Assembly: GCA_013306675.1 (NCBI GenBank)
Contig: JABLUY010000068.1
Location: 1-64,000 of the forward strand
DNA length: 64,000 nt
Reading direction: 5' to 3'
Source of the DNA: Thraustochytrium sp. TN22
Taxonomy: Eukaryota > Sar > Bigyra > Thraustochytrida > Thraustochytriidae
The number at the start of each line of letters is the position of its first letter. Position 1 is the stretch's first letter. Both the position numbers and the translations under genes were made by a program. Of the stretch, positions 46,051-54,681 are shown piece by piece. The notes below the pieces were generated by a model. It was not told where the DNA came from. It made no database searches and saw only the letters and a list, made by a program, of their open reading frames with translations.

Positions 46051-49000
46051 ATGACGGCGGCCATGGCGGCCAACGGCGGGGACAAGGACCACACAGCCAG
46101 CGACGGGCAGGCCGAGGCCGCGTGGCGCAGCACGGCTGCGTGGAGGCGAGCGACGGGCGGCCGGAGAGCCCGCGGCGCCCTCGCCGCCCTCGCGGCGGTG
46201 CTGCTGGCGGCGGTGCTCGGGCTTCATCCCGTGGGCGCGACGGCGCACGGCGCGGAGGCGCGGCATATCCTGCGGCTGCGGCACCCAAGCGCCGAGACGG
46301 TGTGGTACGCCGGGCGGCACGGGCTCGTGGAGTGGGACTCGACGAGCCCTTTGGCGCAGGACCAGACGTGGAACGTGCGGCTGGTGCGCGCCGCGGACGG
46401 GCGCGCGCTGGACGCGGGCTTCTTGGTGGCCGCCGGCGTGGCCAATACGGGGTCGCTGCGGTTCAGGGTGCCGGCCGAGGCAGTCGGCACAGTCGAGGAA
46501 CGCTTCAAGCTGCGCTTCAGCTCCTCGCACGGCGCGCTTGACCTCCCGGCGCCAAATGGCTTTCTCGTGCGGCCGCGCGTGCTGCTCGTGCTGGAACCGG
46601 CGGCGCCAGACCCATGGATGGTCCAAGCGGGTCAAGAGTGGACGTACCGGTTGGACCGGCGCTTCTGGCTCTCGTGGCGCGCCGAGCCGGCTGACGCCCA
46701 CTGCACGGTGTCGGCGCACCTCCAGAGCCCTTTTGCGGGATCCGGCCTCCAGCAACCGCTTGTGCGCTCCGCGCCCTGTACGGGCCGTCTGAGCGTAGCG
46801 CTGCCGGCTGGCCTGCTGCCGGGTGGCGGCTACCGCGTCATTTTTGAGACGCGCGATGGCCGTCGCCAGGAGAGCCCGCGCTTTCGCCTCTCTGGCGGCG
46901 AGGTGACCATGCTGCGGCCCTCGGCTTTTGACGGGCCCTTTGAGGTCGGCACGACGATTCACGCCGAGTGGCGGGCCTCGCACCAGCACCAGCACCAGCA
47001 CAAAATCCAAATCCAAAACCAAAACCAACAAGCTGTCGCGGACGCCCGCGTCGCCGTACTCTCCTTGGAGCTCGCCGGCCGCGGTCCGCGCAACCGCGAG
47101 CTGGTTGCCGTGGACGCGGCGCGACGCAACGCCAGCCTGCTGCTGCCAGCCGGCCGAGACGGCGTGTCGAGTGGCTACTACAGGCTGCAGGCGCGCGCGC
47201 GCGGGGGCATGGGCATGGGCGCGGCACATGCGCTGGTGGGCGAGTCCGCTGAGTTCTACGTGTCCGGCTTCGAGGTCTTCCTGCTCTCGCCTGTCCTGGC
47301 TGACGTGCAGGAGCCGACGGGCGCTCTGGACGCGCTACCTACCTACGCGGACCGCCTGCCCATCCGCTGGTACTTTCGCAACCCGGGCGCGCTTGTGGAG
47401 AGCGTCGACGTCGTGTTGCGAGCTGTCCGGCGCCCGGAGCTATCCTACATGGTAGCCTCGGGGCTCAGTCTTCAGGGCCGACGCCACCACTATGTGTCGC
47501 TGGACTGGGACGTGCCTTCGACGCTCAACGGGACGGGCCTTTTGGAAACCGCCGTCCGCCTCGACGTGCTCCCGCGCTTCGCAGGGTCCACGCGCGGGCC
47601 GGCGGGCGCGCGCCCCTCCACCGAGGGCCGCGCCGTGTCGGGGCCCTTTGTGCTGACGCTCGCTAGCGCCGGCACAGCGGCGGCCGAGCGCGCGCTGGCC
47701 TTCCAGCACGACGCCATCCTCTTCTCCGCCGACACGGTGGGCCAGCACTGGCTGCTGGGCGCCACCGTGGAGGTGCCACACGCTGCGCGCCTGGATGCAC
47801 GCACGCGCGGCGCCAAGCGGCGATATAAGCTCGTCGTGCCGAGCGCTGACCACATCGTCAAGGCATCGCGCGACCTAGGTGAGGACGTGCAGCAGTTCCG
47901 CGTGCCGCATGATGCAGGCAGCGGCCGGATGGTCTTCATCACCGCCGTCGACGCACACCGGCCCGACCGCCTGCTCGGCGCCGTGGGCCCCTTTTGGCTC
48001 GCAGCGCCTCACGTGCAGCTGCTGCAGCCTTCGCCCGAACGCGGCTGGCGGCCCGGCGAGGAGGTGACCTTCTTCTGGCAGCTCCCGCCAGACCGCGCCG
48101 GGCGCCACGACCAGGTCGACCTCGCCGTGCGCATGGTGGGCGCCGAGGCCGCGGTCGTGCGCACTTCTACGGAGGACGACCTCGCCAGCGGCGTATGGCG
48201 CGTGCCCTGCGACGCGGCGCGCGGCGTGTACGATATCGTGGAGCGGCGCCAGGTCGGTCGCGCGGCGCGCAACGACGTCTGGGTCATTGGCACGCTGCGC
48301 GTGGTCGGCCTGGAGGCCGGCGTCACGGCGCCGCTTCACCGCGACGTGTGGCGTCCGGGCTCGCGCGTGCGCGTGGCCTGGCTCGTCGACCATGATGGCG
48401 CCAGTGCCTGCCTGCCGAGCCCGGACCACCTCGTGGACCTTGTTTTGCAGCTCGACGGCCGCAGCCCACTCATGCTAGCTGCAGGCGTGGCCAATGGCGG
48501 CGACACCTTCGTAGACCTGCCCCGTGACGTGCCCGAGACCCTCAACGCGCACGTGATTGTGGTTCCGGACAGCAGTGCCCGCGACGCGCAGAATCTGCGC
48601 ACCTTGCGGAGCGAGCCCTTTGCGATTCGCCGCGTGCCGCGCGAGACCTACTTGCCCTCGGACGACCTGGCGTCGACCAGTGTGCCGCACGCGCGGTCCC
48701 GCGCTCACACGCACGAGACACACATGGGGGAGGTCGCCCGCGACGTGCTCGCCTCGGCCACGGCTTGGGCCCAGGCGCACCGTCTCGCCGCTGGTCTGGG
48801 CCTCAGCGTGCTCGTCCTCGGCGTCTGCCTCATCGGCGCCCTCTTTCGCTACGAGGTGGGCTTCATCCTGCGTGGAGGTGGCGGCCACGCCACGCTCTTG
48901 CGCGCGGGCGCCGTACCGCGTCGTGCCGGCGACGACAACGAGCGCGCACGCCGTGATGAGTGCCGTCAAAAGGCCTCCCGGCCCTTTGTTGGCGAGCTGC

Positions 49001-49095
49001 GCGCCTCAGCCAGCCTCAACAACCTGCTCCAAGAGGTGACCTCTGCGGCCTCCTCTAGCAAGGCTCGTCGTCGTCGCCAGCCTGCAGTTTCGTGA
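46051..49095 (+). CDS. Type I membrane protein built of repeated beta-sandwich-like units
   Basis: The first in-frame ATG (46051, MTAAMAANGG) gives 1,014 residues. A hydrophobic segment at about 42-58 (ALAALAAVLLAAVLG), after a basic stretch, is a signal peptide or anchor. The body repeats a unit about seven times. Each unit opens with a (V/I)xLLxP or similar strand, a W or G(T/A)T turn and a strand ending in xxW, for example VQLLQPSPERGWRPGEEVTF and VTMLRPSAFDGPFEVGTTIH. This resembles fungal Kre9/Knh1-type extracellular beta-sandwich repeats, but that is only a resemblance. A transmembrane segment lies at about 911-930 (LGLSVLVLGVCLIGALF), followed by a basic, Ser-rich cytosolic tail of about 80 residues. 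Low-complexity Gln/His sits near residue 315. A secretory-pathway or cell-surface role is inferred. Confidence 0.72.
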   Translation: MTAAMAANGGDKDHTASDGQAEAAWRSTAAWRRATGGRRARGALAALAAVLLAAVLGLHPVGATAHGAEARHILRLRHPSAETVWYAGRHGLVEWDSTSPLAQDQTWNVRLVRAADGRALDAGFLVAAGVANTGSLRFRVPAEAVGTVEERFKLRFSSSHGALDLPAPNGFLVRPRVLLVLEPAAPDPWMVQAGQEWTYRLDRRFWLSWRAEPADAHCTVSAHLQSPFAGSGLQQPLVRSAPCTGRLSVALPAGLLPGGGYRVIFETRDGRRQESPRFRLSGGEVTMLRPSAFDGPFEVGTTIHAEWRASHQHQHQHKIQIQNQNQQAVADARVAVLSLELAGRGPRNRELVAVDAARRNASLLLPAGRDGVSSGYYRLQARARGGMGMGAAHALVGESAEFYVSGFEVFLLSPVLADVQEPTGALDALPTYADRLPIRWYFRNPGALVESVDVVLRAVRRPELSYMVASGLSLQGRRHHYVSLDWDVPSTLNGTGLLETAVRLDVLPRFAGSTRGPAGARPSTEGRAVSGPFVLTLASAGTAAAERALAFQHDAILFSADTVGQHWLLGATVEVPHAARLDARTRGAKRRYKLVVPSADHIVKASRDLGEDVQQFRVPHDAGSGRMVFITAVDAHRPDRLLGAVGPFWLAAPHVQLLQPSPERGWRPGEEVTFFWQLPPDRAGRHDQVDLAVRMVGAEAAVVRTSTEDDLASGVWRVPCDAARGVYDIVERRQVGRAARNDVWVIGTLRVVGLEAGVTAPLHRDVWRPGSRVRVAWLVDHDGASACLPSPDHLVDLVLQLDGRSPLMLAAGVANGGDTFVDLPRDVPETLNAHVIVVPDSSARDAQNLRTLRSEPFAIRRVPRETYLPSDDLASTSVPHARSRAHTHETHMGEVARDVLASATAWAQAHRLAAGLGLSVLVLGVCLIGALFRYEVGFILRGGGGHATLLRAGAVPRRAGDDNERARRDECRQKASRPFVGELRASASLNNLLQEVTSAASSSKARRRRQPAVS

Positions 49096-49098
49096 GCA

Positions 49099-49189
49099 CA
49101 AGTCAAGCTGCACGTCAGCTGCACAAGGGTTTTCCGAGTCGTCCTGGTCCAAGTCAAGCTGCACAAGGGTTCTCCAAGTCGTCCTGGTC
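49099..49189. repeat. Two-copy tandem repeat of about 40-51 bases
   Basis: CAAGTCAAGCTGCA...CAAGGGTT(T/C)TCC(G/A)AGTCGTCCTGGTC occurs at 49099-49149 (with an 11-base insert) and 49150-49189. It begins just after the stop of the preceding gene. Confidence 0.9.
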
Positions 49190-49359
49190 AGTCTTGGCTG
49201 AATAATTCGTGTGTCCGAGAAGAAAATGTGTTTGGTGGCAACTTGAAACAGAAAGAGAAGGAGGGCAGAGGCGGCTAGGGTGGTGGTACCGTGGTACCAC
49301 CACCACCAGTATCCTCCCACCCGTCACCAGGTTCCTGATCACCTAACCTATCTCTAATG

Positions 49360-49377
49360 AGCTAGCTAGCTAGCTAG
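49360..49377. repeat. CTAG palindromic tetranucleotide array
   Basis: GAGCTAGCTAGCTAGCTAGA lies about 350 bases upstream of the epoxide hydrolase ATG. Confidence 0.9.
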
Positions 49378-49726
49378 AGCGAGAGCGCAGCGCTGGTGCT
49401 CGCAGGTGGTGTCTTGCTTGCTTTCTTTCAATGGCTCGCAGCAACGCGACGCAGAACTCTTGCCTGGACTAGAAAACCGCGCCCAGGGCGGCGCCCTGGA
49501 CGATGAACTCGTACGTCCCGAGGGGGACTCAAGGCGGCCGTCCCGTGGGCTTGCGCGAGGTGGCGCGAGCAATCCTCCATCTCCACGACCGGCCTCGCGA
49601 GCGTCGCGGGCGTCGAGGGCAAGTCGGGCAGCGGGAGCGGGAGCGGGAGCGGGAGCGGGAGCGAAAGGCCGCAAGGCTCGCCTGGAGCCGCCCGGGCTCC
49701 GAGAGCGCAAGTCCGCGCCGCAAGCA

Positions 49727-51094
49727 ATGGCCGCGCGGGCCCAGGAAGAGGATATGGCCCGGGCCTTGGACGGGCCCGTGCACGAGGTGGACGTGCGCGT
49801 GGACGAGGCAGCGCTGGAGGACCTGCGAGCGCGGCTGCGCGGACGTCGCGGCGTCGTCGCAAAGCGACTCGAGACCAGCGAGGCGTGGACCGACGGCACG
49901 GACGCGCAGGTGCTGGAGGAGCTGATGGAGTACTGGGAGAAGGACTTCGACTGGCGCGCCCAGGAGGCGAAGCTGGCGGCGCTCAAGCACTTCAAGGTGA
50001 ATGGGCTGCACTTCGTGCACGAGCGCGCGGAGCGGGAGGACGCGATCCCACTGCTGCTCGTGCACGGGTGGCCGGGCAGCGTGGTGGAGTTCCAGGAGGT
50101 GATCCCGATGCTGACGCGCGGCGAGCGCAGCTTCCACGTGGTGGCGCCGAGCCTGCCCGGGTTCGCGTGGAGCTGCGAGCTGGCGGACCGCGGGGGGAAG
50201 TGGTGCGCGCGCACCACGGCGCGGCTGTTTGCGACGCTCATGGCCAAGCTCGGGTACACGCAGTTCGCAGCGCAGGGCGGCGACTGGGGCGCCGCGGTGG
50301 TGCACTGGCTGGCGGTGGACTTCCCCGGGGCCTGTGTGGCGGTGCATCAGAACCTGCCGACGGCGGGCGCGCTGCGCGGCGTGCGCGGTGTGGAGCAGGC
50401 CGCCGTGGCGGTGGCGCAGATGGCGGCGCCCGCCTTGGTCCTGAGCGCGGCGGACCGCGGCAAGCTCTCGCGCATGCGCGACTACGTCAAGAACGGGAGC
50501 GCGTACTATTTGCTGCACTGCACCAAGCCGACACAGTTGGGCGTGGCGCTGCACGACAGCCCGGTGGCGCTGGCGACGTGGATCCTGGAGAAGATCCACG
50601 CGTGGACGGATTTCGACCCGGCGCGCGGGGTTTTTAGCGGGCTGAGCCGTGATCAGGTCCTGACGAACATTTCCGTTTACTGGTTCACCAACTGCATCAG
50701 CTCGAGCTGCCGATTCTACTTTGAGACGACGCCGATCGTGCCAGGCGCCGCGCAGGCTGAGACGCTACCGTCCGTGTACTGCGACACGCCGCTGGGTTGC
50801 AGCAACTTCGCCAAGGAGATTTTGGGCCAGACGCGGCCCAACATGGCGCTGGCGTGGAATTTGCGCTTCTGGCGCGAGCACGCGCAGGGCGGCCACTTTG
50901 CGGCGTGGGAGCGGCCGGCCATTCTGGCGGCCGACGTGCGCGCTTTTTTGTACGAGGCGCTGGACTACAAGGAGGAGTGCAAGCACGCGACAGAGCTGCG
51001 CGCGCATGGCAAGGGCGGCCCCAAACTGACCTCGCGGCCGTCCCTCCTGGTCGGCGCTGTGGGTCTTACGGCGTACCTGGTTTCACGCGTCTGA
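49727..51094 (+). CDS. Microsomal-type epoxide hydrolase with a C-terminal anchor
   Basis: ATG 49727 gives 455 residues, the same length as the mammalian enzyme. An N-terminal EHN-type lid region contains MEYWEKDFDWRAQE. The alpha/beta-hydrolase core has HGWPGS (113-118, oxyanion side), nucleophile Asp186 in GGDWGA and catalytic His390 in GGHFAAWERP. The enzyme opens epoxides to diols through an ester intermediate. Mammalian microsomal epoxide hydrolase is anchored by an N-terminal helix. Here the N terminus is hydrophilic and the last 18 residues (PSLLVGAVGLTAYLVSRV) are hydrophobic, so the protein looks tail-anchored instead. The longer open frame upstream starts with GTG and is Arg/Ala-rich. 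Confidence 0.9.
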   Translation: MAARAQEEDMARALDGPVHEVDVRVDEAALEDLRARLRGRRGVVAKRLETSEAWTDGTDAQVLEELMEYWEKDFDWRAQEAKLAALKHFKVNGLHFVHERAEREDAIPLLLVHGWPGSVVEFQEVIPMLTRGERSFHVVAPSLPGFAWSCELADRGGKWCARTTARLFATLMAKLGYTQFAAQGGDWGAAVVHWLAVDFPGACVAVHQNLPTAGALRGVRGVEQAAVAVAQMAAPALVLSAADRGKLSRMRDYVKNGSAYYLLHCTKPTQLGVALHDSPVALATWILEKIHAWTDFDPARGVFSGLSRDQVLTNISVYWFTNCISSSCRFYFETTPIVPGAAQAETLPSVYCDTPLGCSNFAKEILGQTRPNMALAWNLRFWREHAQGGHFAAWERPAILAADVRAFLYEALDYKEECKHATELRAHGKGGPKLTSRPSLLVGAVGLTAYLVSRV

Positions 51095-51146
51095 AAGAGC
51101 GAGGAGTGAGCGCACGACGCCAGAGTCGCTCCGCTCGTGAAATGTC

Positions 51147-51152
51147 AATAAA
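51147..51152 (+). terminator. Candidate polyadenylation signal AATAAA
   Basis: AATAAA occurs 53 bases after the epoxide hydrolase stop, in a 264-base convergent gap. It is a canonical hexamer, but it may not be used in this organism. Confidence 0.35.
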
Positions 51153-51358
51153 GAAAGCGTGGGGGTACACGGGGGTACCACGGTATTTTCTCTAAGATAT
51201 GTTGGCGCACTGCAGGCTGCATGGCACGAACAGAAATGACATGACGAGGTCCTGCTCTCTTCTTGCTTTATGTTCAGCAAGGCGCGGCGGCGTGCGCCTT
51301 CGAAGCAGTCAAACATGCCTGCCAGGCCAACAGCTACTAGTCACTGTCAGTCATTCAG

Positions 51359-52618
51359 TCAATCGTCCTTGCTGCCGCTGGCGACGAGCGCGCGCTGCGG
51401 GAAGGGGCGCATGCGCTCGTTGCCAAGAAAGACCTGCATTGTCTTGTAGAGGCGGTAGAAAGCGGAGTGCTGCACAAAGGGCACGCCGTGGCGCTTGCAA
51501 ATGTCCTTGACGAGCGGGTGCGCCTTTTGGTAAGAGAGCATGGACAGGTCGGGCCACAGGTGGTGCTCGATCTGGTACGAAAGGAAGCCGTGGAAAGTGT
51601 CGATGTAGTCGTTGCCCACGGGATAGTCGACCGAGCCGATGACCTGGCGCAAGAAGAACTCGTCGCTAAGCGGCTTGCAGTGCGTCTCGAAGCGGTACAT
51701 ATCGTCGCCCGCGTGGTTGGGGACAATAGCCAGGAAACTGTGCAGGTTGGTGAGGATCTCGGCCAGCAGCAGGTTGCACATCGCGTTGGTGAAGGCGGTC
51801 CGGCCAAGGAGCACGAGGTACGGGAGCGGTAGGACGACGAAGCGCAGCACGAGAAACGGCAGGAGCACCTCGGTGAAGAAGCCAACGTGGGACCACCAGC
51901 TTGGGAAGTTGCCGAAGATGTAGTTGGAGATGGTCACGTTGCGCTGCTCGGCATGCTCCTTGCGCAGCGCCTCCTTGGCGGCCTCGTCCTGACGCAACGC
52001 CGCCTCGGTCTGGCGACGGCTCAGGAGCAGCTGCGAGTACGTGTTGGGCGCGTAGTAGCTCCACTTCCAGGTGGCGCCGAAGAAGAGCAGCACGAGGTAC
52101 TTGGCAAAAGTGGGCATCTTGCTGGTCTGCAGGAACCTCCCGTTGAGCTCGACCAGATCCGGGTCGGCCTCTTCGTTGAGGCTGTAGTGGTGCAGGCGGC
52201 CGTGCTCCAGGTTCCAGGCCTCTGGGTAGATCCAGTCGGCCCAGTCCACGACGCGGCGCACGAGCGAGCCAACGGCGAAGACGAACTGGTTGTAGCCGAA
52301 CTGCTTGCCGGCCTTGGTGTCGCGATACCCGTTGTGGCAGACATGATGTGCCAGCATGGCCCAGCGCATGAAGAGCCCGAGCGAGAGGCAGCACACGGTA
52401 AGCGGGTTGGGCCGCATCCACATGGTCAGCAGGCCGATGAGCGTCGCGCCGGCCTGCCAGCGCACCATCTTGTACAGATGCGCATCATCGGCCTCGCCCT
52501 GCTGCTCGCGCAGCTGCTTGCCCAGGTCGCGCACCTCCTTGCCAAAGGCCGCCAGGTCCAGCTTGGCCACCCAGGCATCCTCTGGTGCTAGCTCCTGCGC
52601 TCGCGTCTGCTTGCACAT
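51359..52618 (-). CDS. Front-end-type fatty acid desaturase without a fused b5 domain
   Basis: A 419-residue protein from ATG 52618. The three di-iron histidine boxes are HHVCH (91-95), HGRLHH (139-144) and QIEHH (349-353). A Gln in place of His in the third box is the mark of front-end and sphingolipid-type desaturases. Hydrophobic segments at about 57-84, 172-190 and 250-292 give the usual four-helix membrane topology in the ER. Front-end desaturases usually carry an N-terminal cytochrome b5 domain, and none is present here, so an external electron donor is needed. The N terminus is a short charged helix. Chain length and double-bond position cannot be predicted from the sequence. Confidence 0.85.
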   Translation of the reverse strand: MCKQTRAQELAPEDAWVAKLDLAAFGKEVRDLGKQLREQQGEADDAHLYKMVRWQAGATLIGLLTMWMRPNPLTVCCLSLGLFMRWAMLAHHVCHNGYRDTKAGKQFGYNQFVFAVGSLVRRVVDWADWIYPEAWNLEHGRLHHYSLNEEADPDLVELNGRFLQTSKMPTFAKYLVLLFFGATWKWSYYAPNTYSQLLLSRRQTEAALRQDEAAKEALRKEHAEQRNVTISNYIFGNFPSWWSHVGFFTEVLLPFLVLRFVVLPLPYLVLLGRTAFTNAMCNLLLAEILTNLHSFLAIVPNHAGDDMYRFETHCKPLSDEFFLRQVIGSVDYPVGNDYIDTFHGFLSYQIEHHLWPDLSMLSYQKAHPLVKDICKRHGVPFVQHSAFYRLYKTMQVFLGNERMRPFPQRALVASGSKDD

Positions 52619-54681
52619 GGTTTTCCTCGAGCCTTGACCGCCTTGCCTTGCCTTGCTCGAGCCCGTTGCCTTTGTCTTCCTTGGCTGGCAACTAGCTAGC
52701 TAGCTAGCCAGCTGCGTCAATCGACGCGCAGCCCAACGAGCAGCCGAGCGAGGAGGTGGCGCTGTCTTACTTATCTCCCCGTGCTGGACGGACGATGCGG
52801 GACTGCTGCTCGCGCTTCGGGCGGGTGTCTCGGAGCTGCGCAGCCTGCCGTTGGCGCAAGGGACCTCCGCAGAGCTAGCAAGGTGCCTTGTAACGCTACA
52901 TGTGCCCTCGCTGCACTGCACTGCACTGCACTCCAACCAAGTCCAAGTCCGCCGCGCGGAAGTACGCAGGTGTTGCGACCGGCGTCGCGACACAGACAGC
53001 TGGCGGCCTGCCGCCAGCAGCGTTGCGTTGGGCGGGCACCAGCTACCCTCGCAGCCGCAGCCGCCAGCGCAGCTCCGAGTCGAGCGGGGGGTGGCATCGT
53101 TGTCCACGGCTGTGGCGCCGCCACTGGCACCGTCGCCAGGACCACCGCAACGGGCCGGACAGGTGCGCTACGTAGTGGGCCAGCCGCGGCCTGGCGGCTG
53201 CGGAAAGCTGGCTGCAACCTTCCTCTTGCCTCAAGGCTTGACGTCCAAGGCTTGCCTTTTCGTGGAATCGTGGCCGCAAGCTCTGCCTTTTGCGCCTTTT
53301 GCGCCGCGCGGCACGCGGGGGCGGACTCCCTGGCCCGACCACTGCCGCACCAGTGGCCACGGGCACGGTGGCCCGGCAAGCCTTCCTTGGCAAGCCATGG
53401 TTGGGAAGGAGCCTGGGCTACGCTTGTATTGATTGCATGATCCAGATCCGCTCGTATGCTCCATGTGCGGCTGGCGGCTGGCAGCAAGGCACGCCAAGAT
53501 GATGACCGTGGTGACCATGACAGCCGCGTGTTCACGACCGCAGATATAGCGAAGGCTTTTTAGGCGCCGTTTGGCGCCGAACTTGAGATTGCGTTGCGCG
53601 GCGTCTGTGCCGCATGACGTAAGCGTGGCCGCGCGTCCGAGCCGTGCTCGCCTGCGTACCACCACCCTACCATACCACCCTTGTACCCTCATCATACCAA
53701 GGTACAGCATCCGTACCACGTTGGCCCTGCTTTGCTCCATGCGCCATCACCGCCGGATCGGTGCCTGCGCGCCGCGGCGCGCGCTGCACAAAGCGACCGT
53801 CGAAAACCATTCCGTACAGCCTGCCTACTGGTAGGCCTACTCAGGCCTCTAGGAACAGTAAGAAGAGCTAGCCGCACCAGGCCACAGGCCGCTGCGTCAT
53901 CCGTCTTCCATCAAGTAAAGTTTCTCGGTCTGCGGCGTCTGCCGTCGCGCTGCGCGAGTGCTGGTACTGGTGTCAATAGCCAGACATCCTTGCTTTGCTG
54001 AGCTCCATTTTGCGGCCAGCCAGGCGCAACAACTTTGGGCAAGTTTGTGGGCACGCACTGCACGCTTCTTGCCTTTCGGCCCTTTCTTTCTCTCATGTCA
54101 TGACTGTGATGAGTGACTGCACAAGGCACGTCATCGTGATCGCGGGGCCAGGCCGGGTCGATTCAGAGAGAGCAAGGGGCACGTGCTGCTCGCAGCGCGA
54201 GGCGCGCAGGGTGCAGCGGCGAGCGGGCGGCGCGTGGGCGAGGGTGGCGAGTCCGCGCTGCAGGCAGAGCCCGGCCAGCCTGCCCGAGCGAGCAGTCCTG
54301 CTTGGCGCGGAGGTGGCGAGGCGAGGCGAAGCGAGGCGAGGCATTGACGCAGCAGTGCAGCGCGAGCTGGTTACGCTCGCAGTGCGTGCGCAGGCGCAGC
54401 GCTACAACTTCACGTGAGCCGAGCGAGGGAAGGAGGACTCGCGGGGGCTGGGAAGGCGCTGCAAGGCAGCCTGGTCGGCAGGCGAGCGAGCCAGAGACGC
54501 GCGTGCGCAGGCCGCGTGCCGCGTGGGTGCGGCAAACCCGCTTCGCCCGTGGCCTTGGGCGAGCCTCGACCTTCGGCCCGGTCTCAGGCTCCGTCTCAGG
54601 CTCGATCTCGGGCTCGATCTCGTCTCGAGCCCCATCTGTGACCCGAACCCGGTCTCGCTCACGGAGCTTGCTCAGAGCGTG
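52619..54681. other. Divergent 2 kb gap between desaturase and antiporter genes
   Basis: It contains a CTAG array next to the desaturase start, a TACCA-type repeat at about 53655-53715, GGCGA pentamers at about 54311-54346 and CTCGATCTCGGG repeats at about 54581-54640. Open frames on both strands are Arg/Ala/Pro-rich and overlap one another without family signal, so I call no gene. Confidence 0.55.
52691..52709. repeat. CTAG palindromic tetranucleotide array
   Basis: ACTAGCTAGCTAGCTAGCCAG lies about 75 bases upstream of the desaturase ATG on its 5' side. Confidence 0.9.

Larger units (their letters stand above)
49096..49726. other. Upstream region of the epoxide hydrolase gene
   Basis: It holds a tandem repeat (49099-49189), an inverted repeat GGTGGTACC/GGTACCACC near 49280-49306, a CTAG array and a GGGAGC array at 49628-49664. 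Short ATG frames at 49430 and 49503 precede the main start and could be upstream ORFs. The one at 49503 begins MNSYVPRGTQGG. Confidence 0.55.

Noticed and set aside
52771-53535. Several 150-250-codon frames on both strands in the desaturase/antiporter gap
   Set aside because: They overlap each other, are rich in Arg, Ala, Pro and Cys, and include simple repeats. None shows a domain or a good start context.
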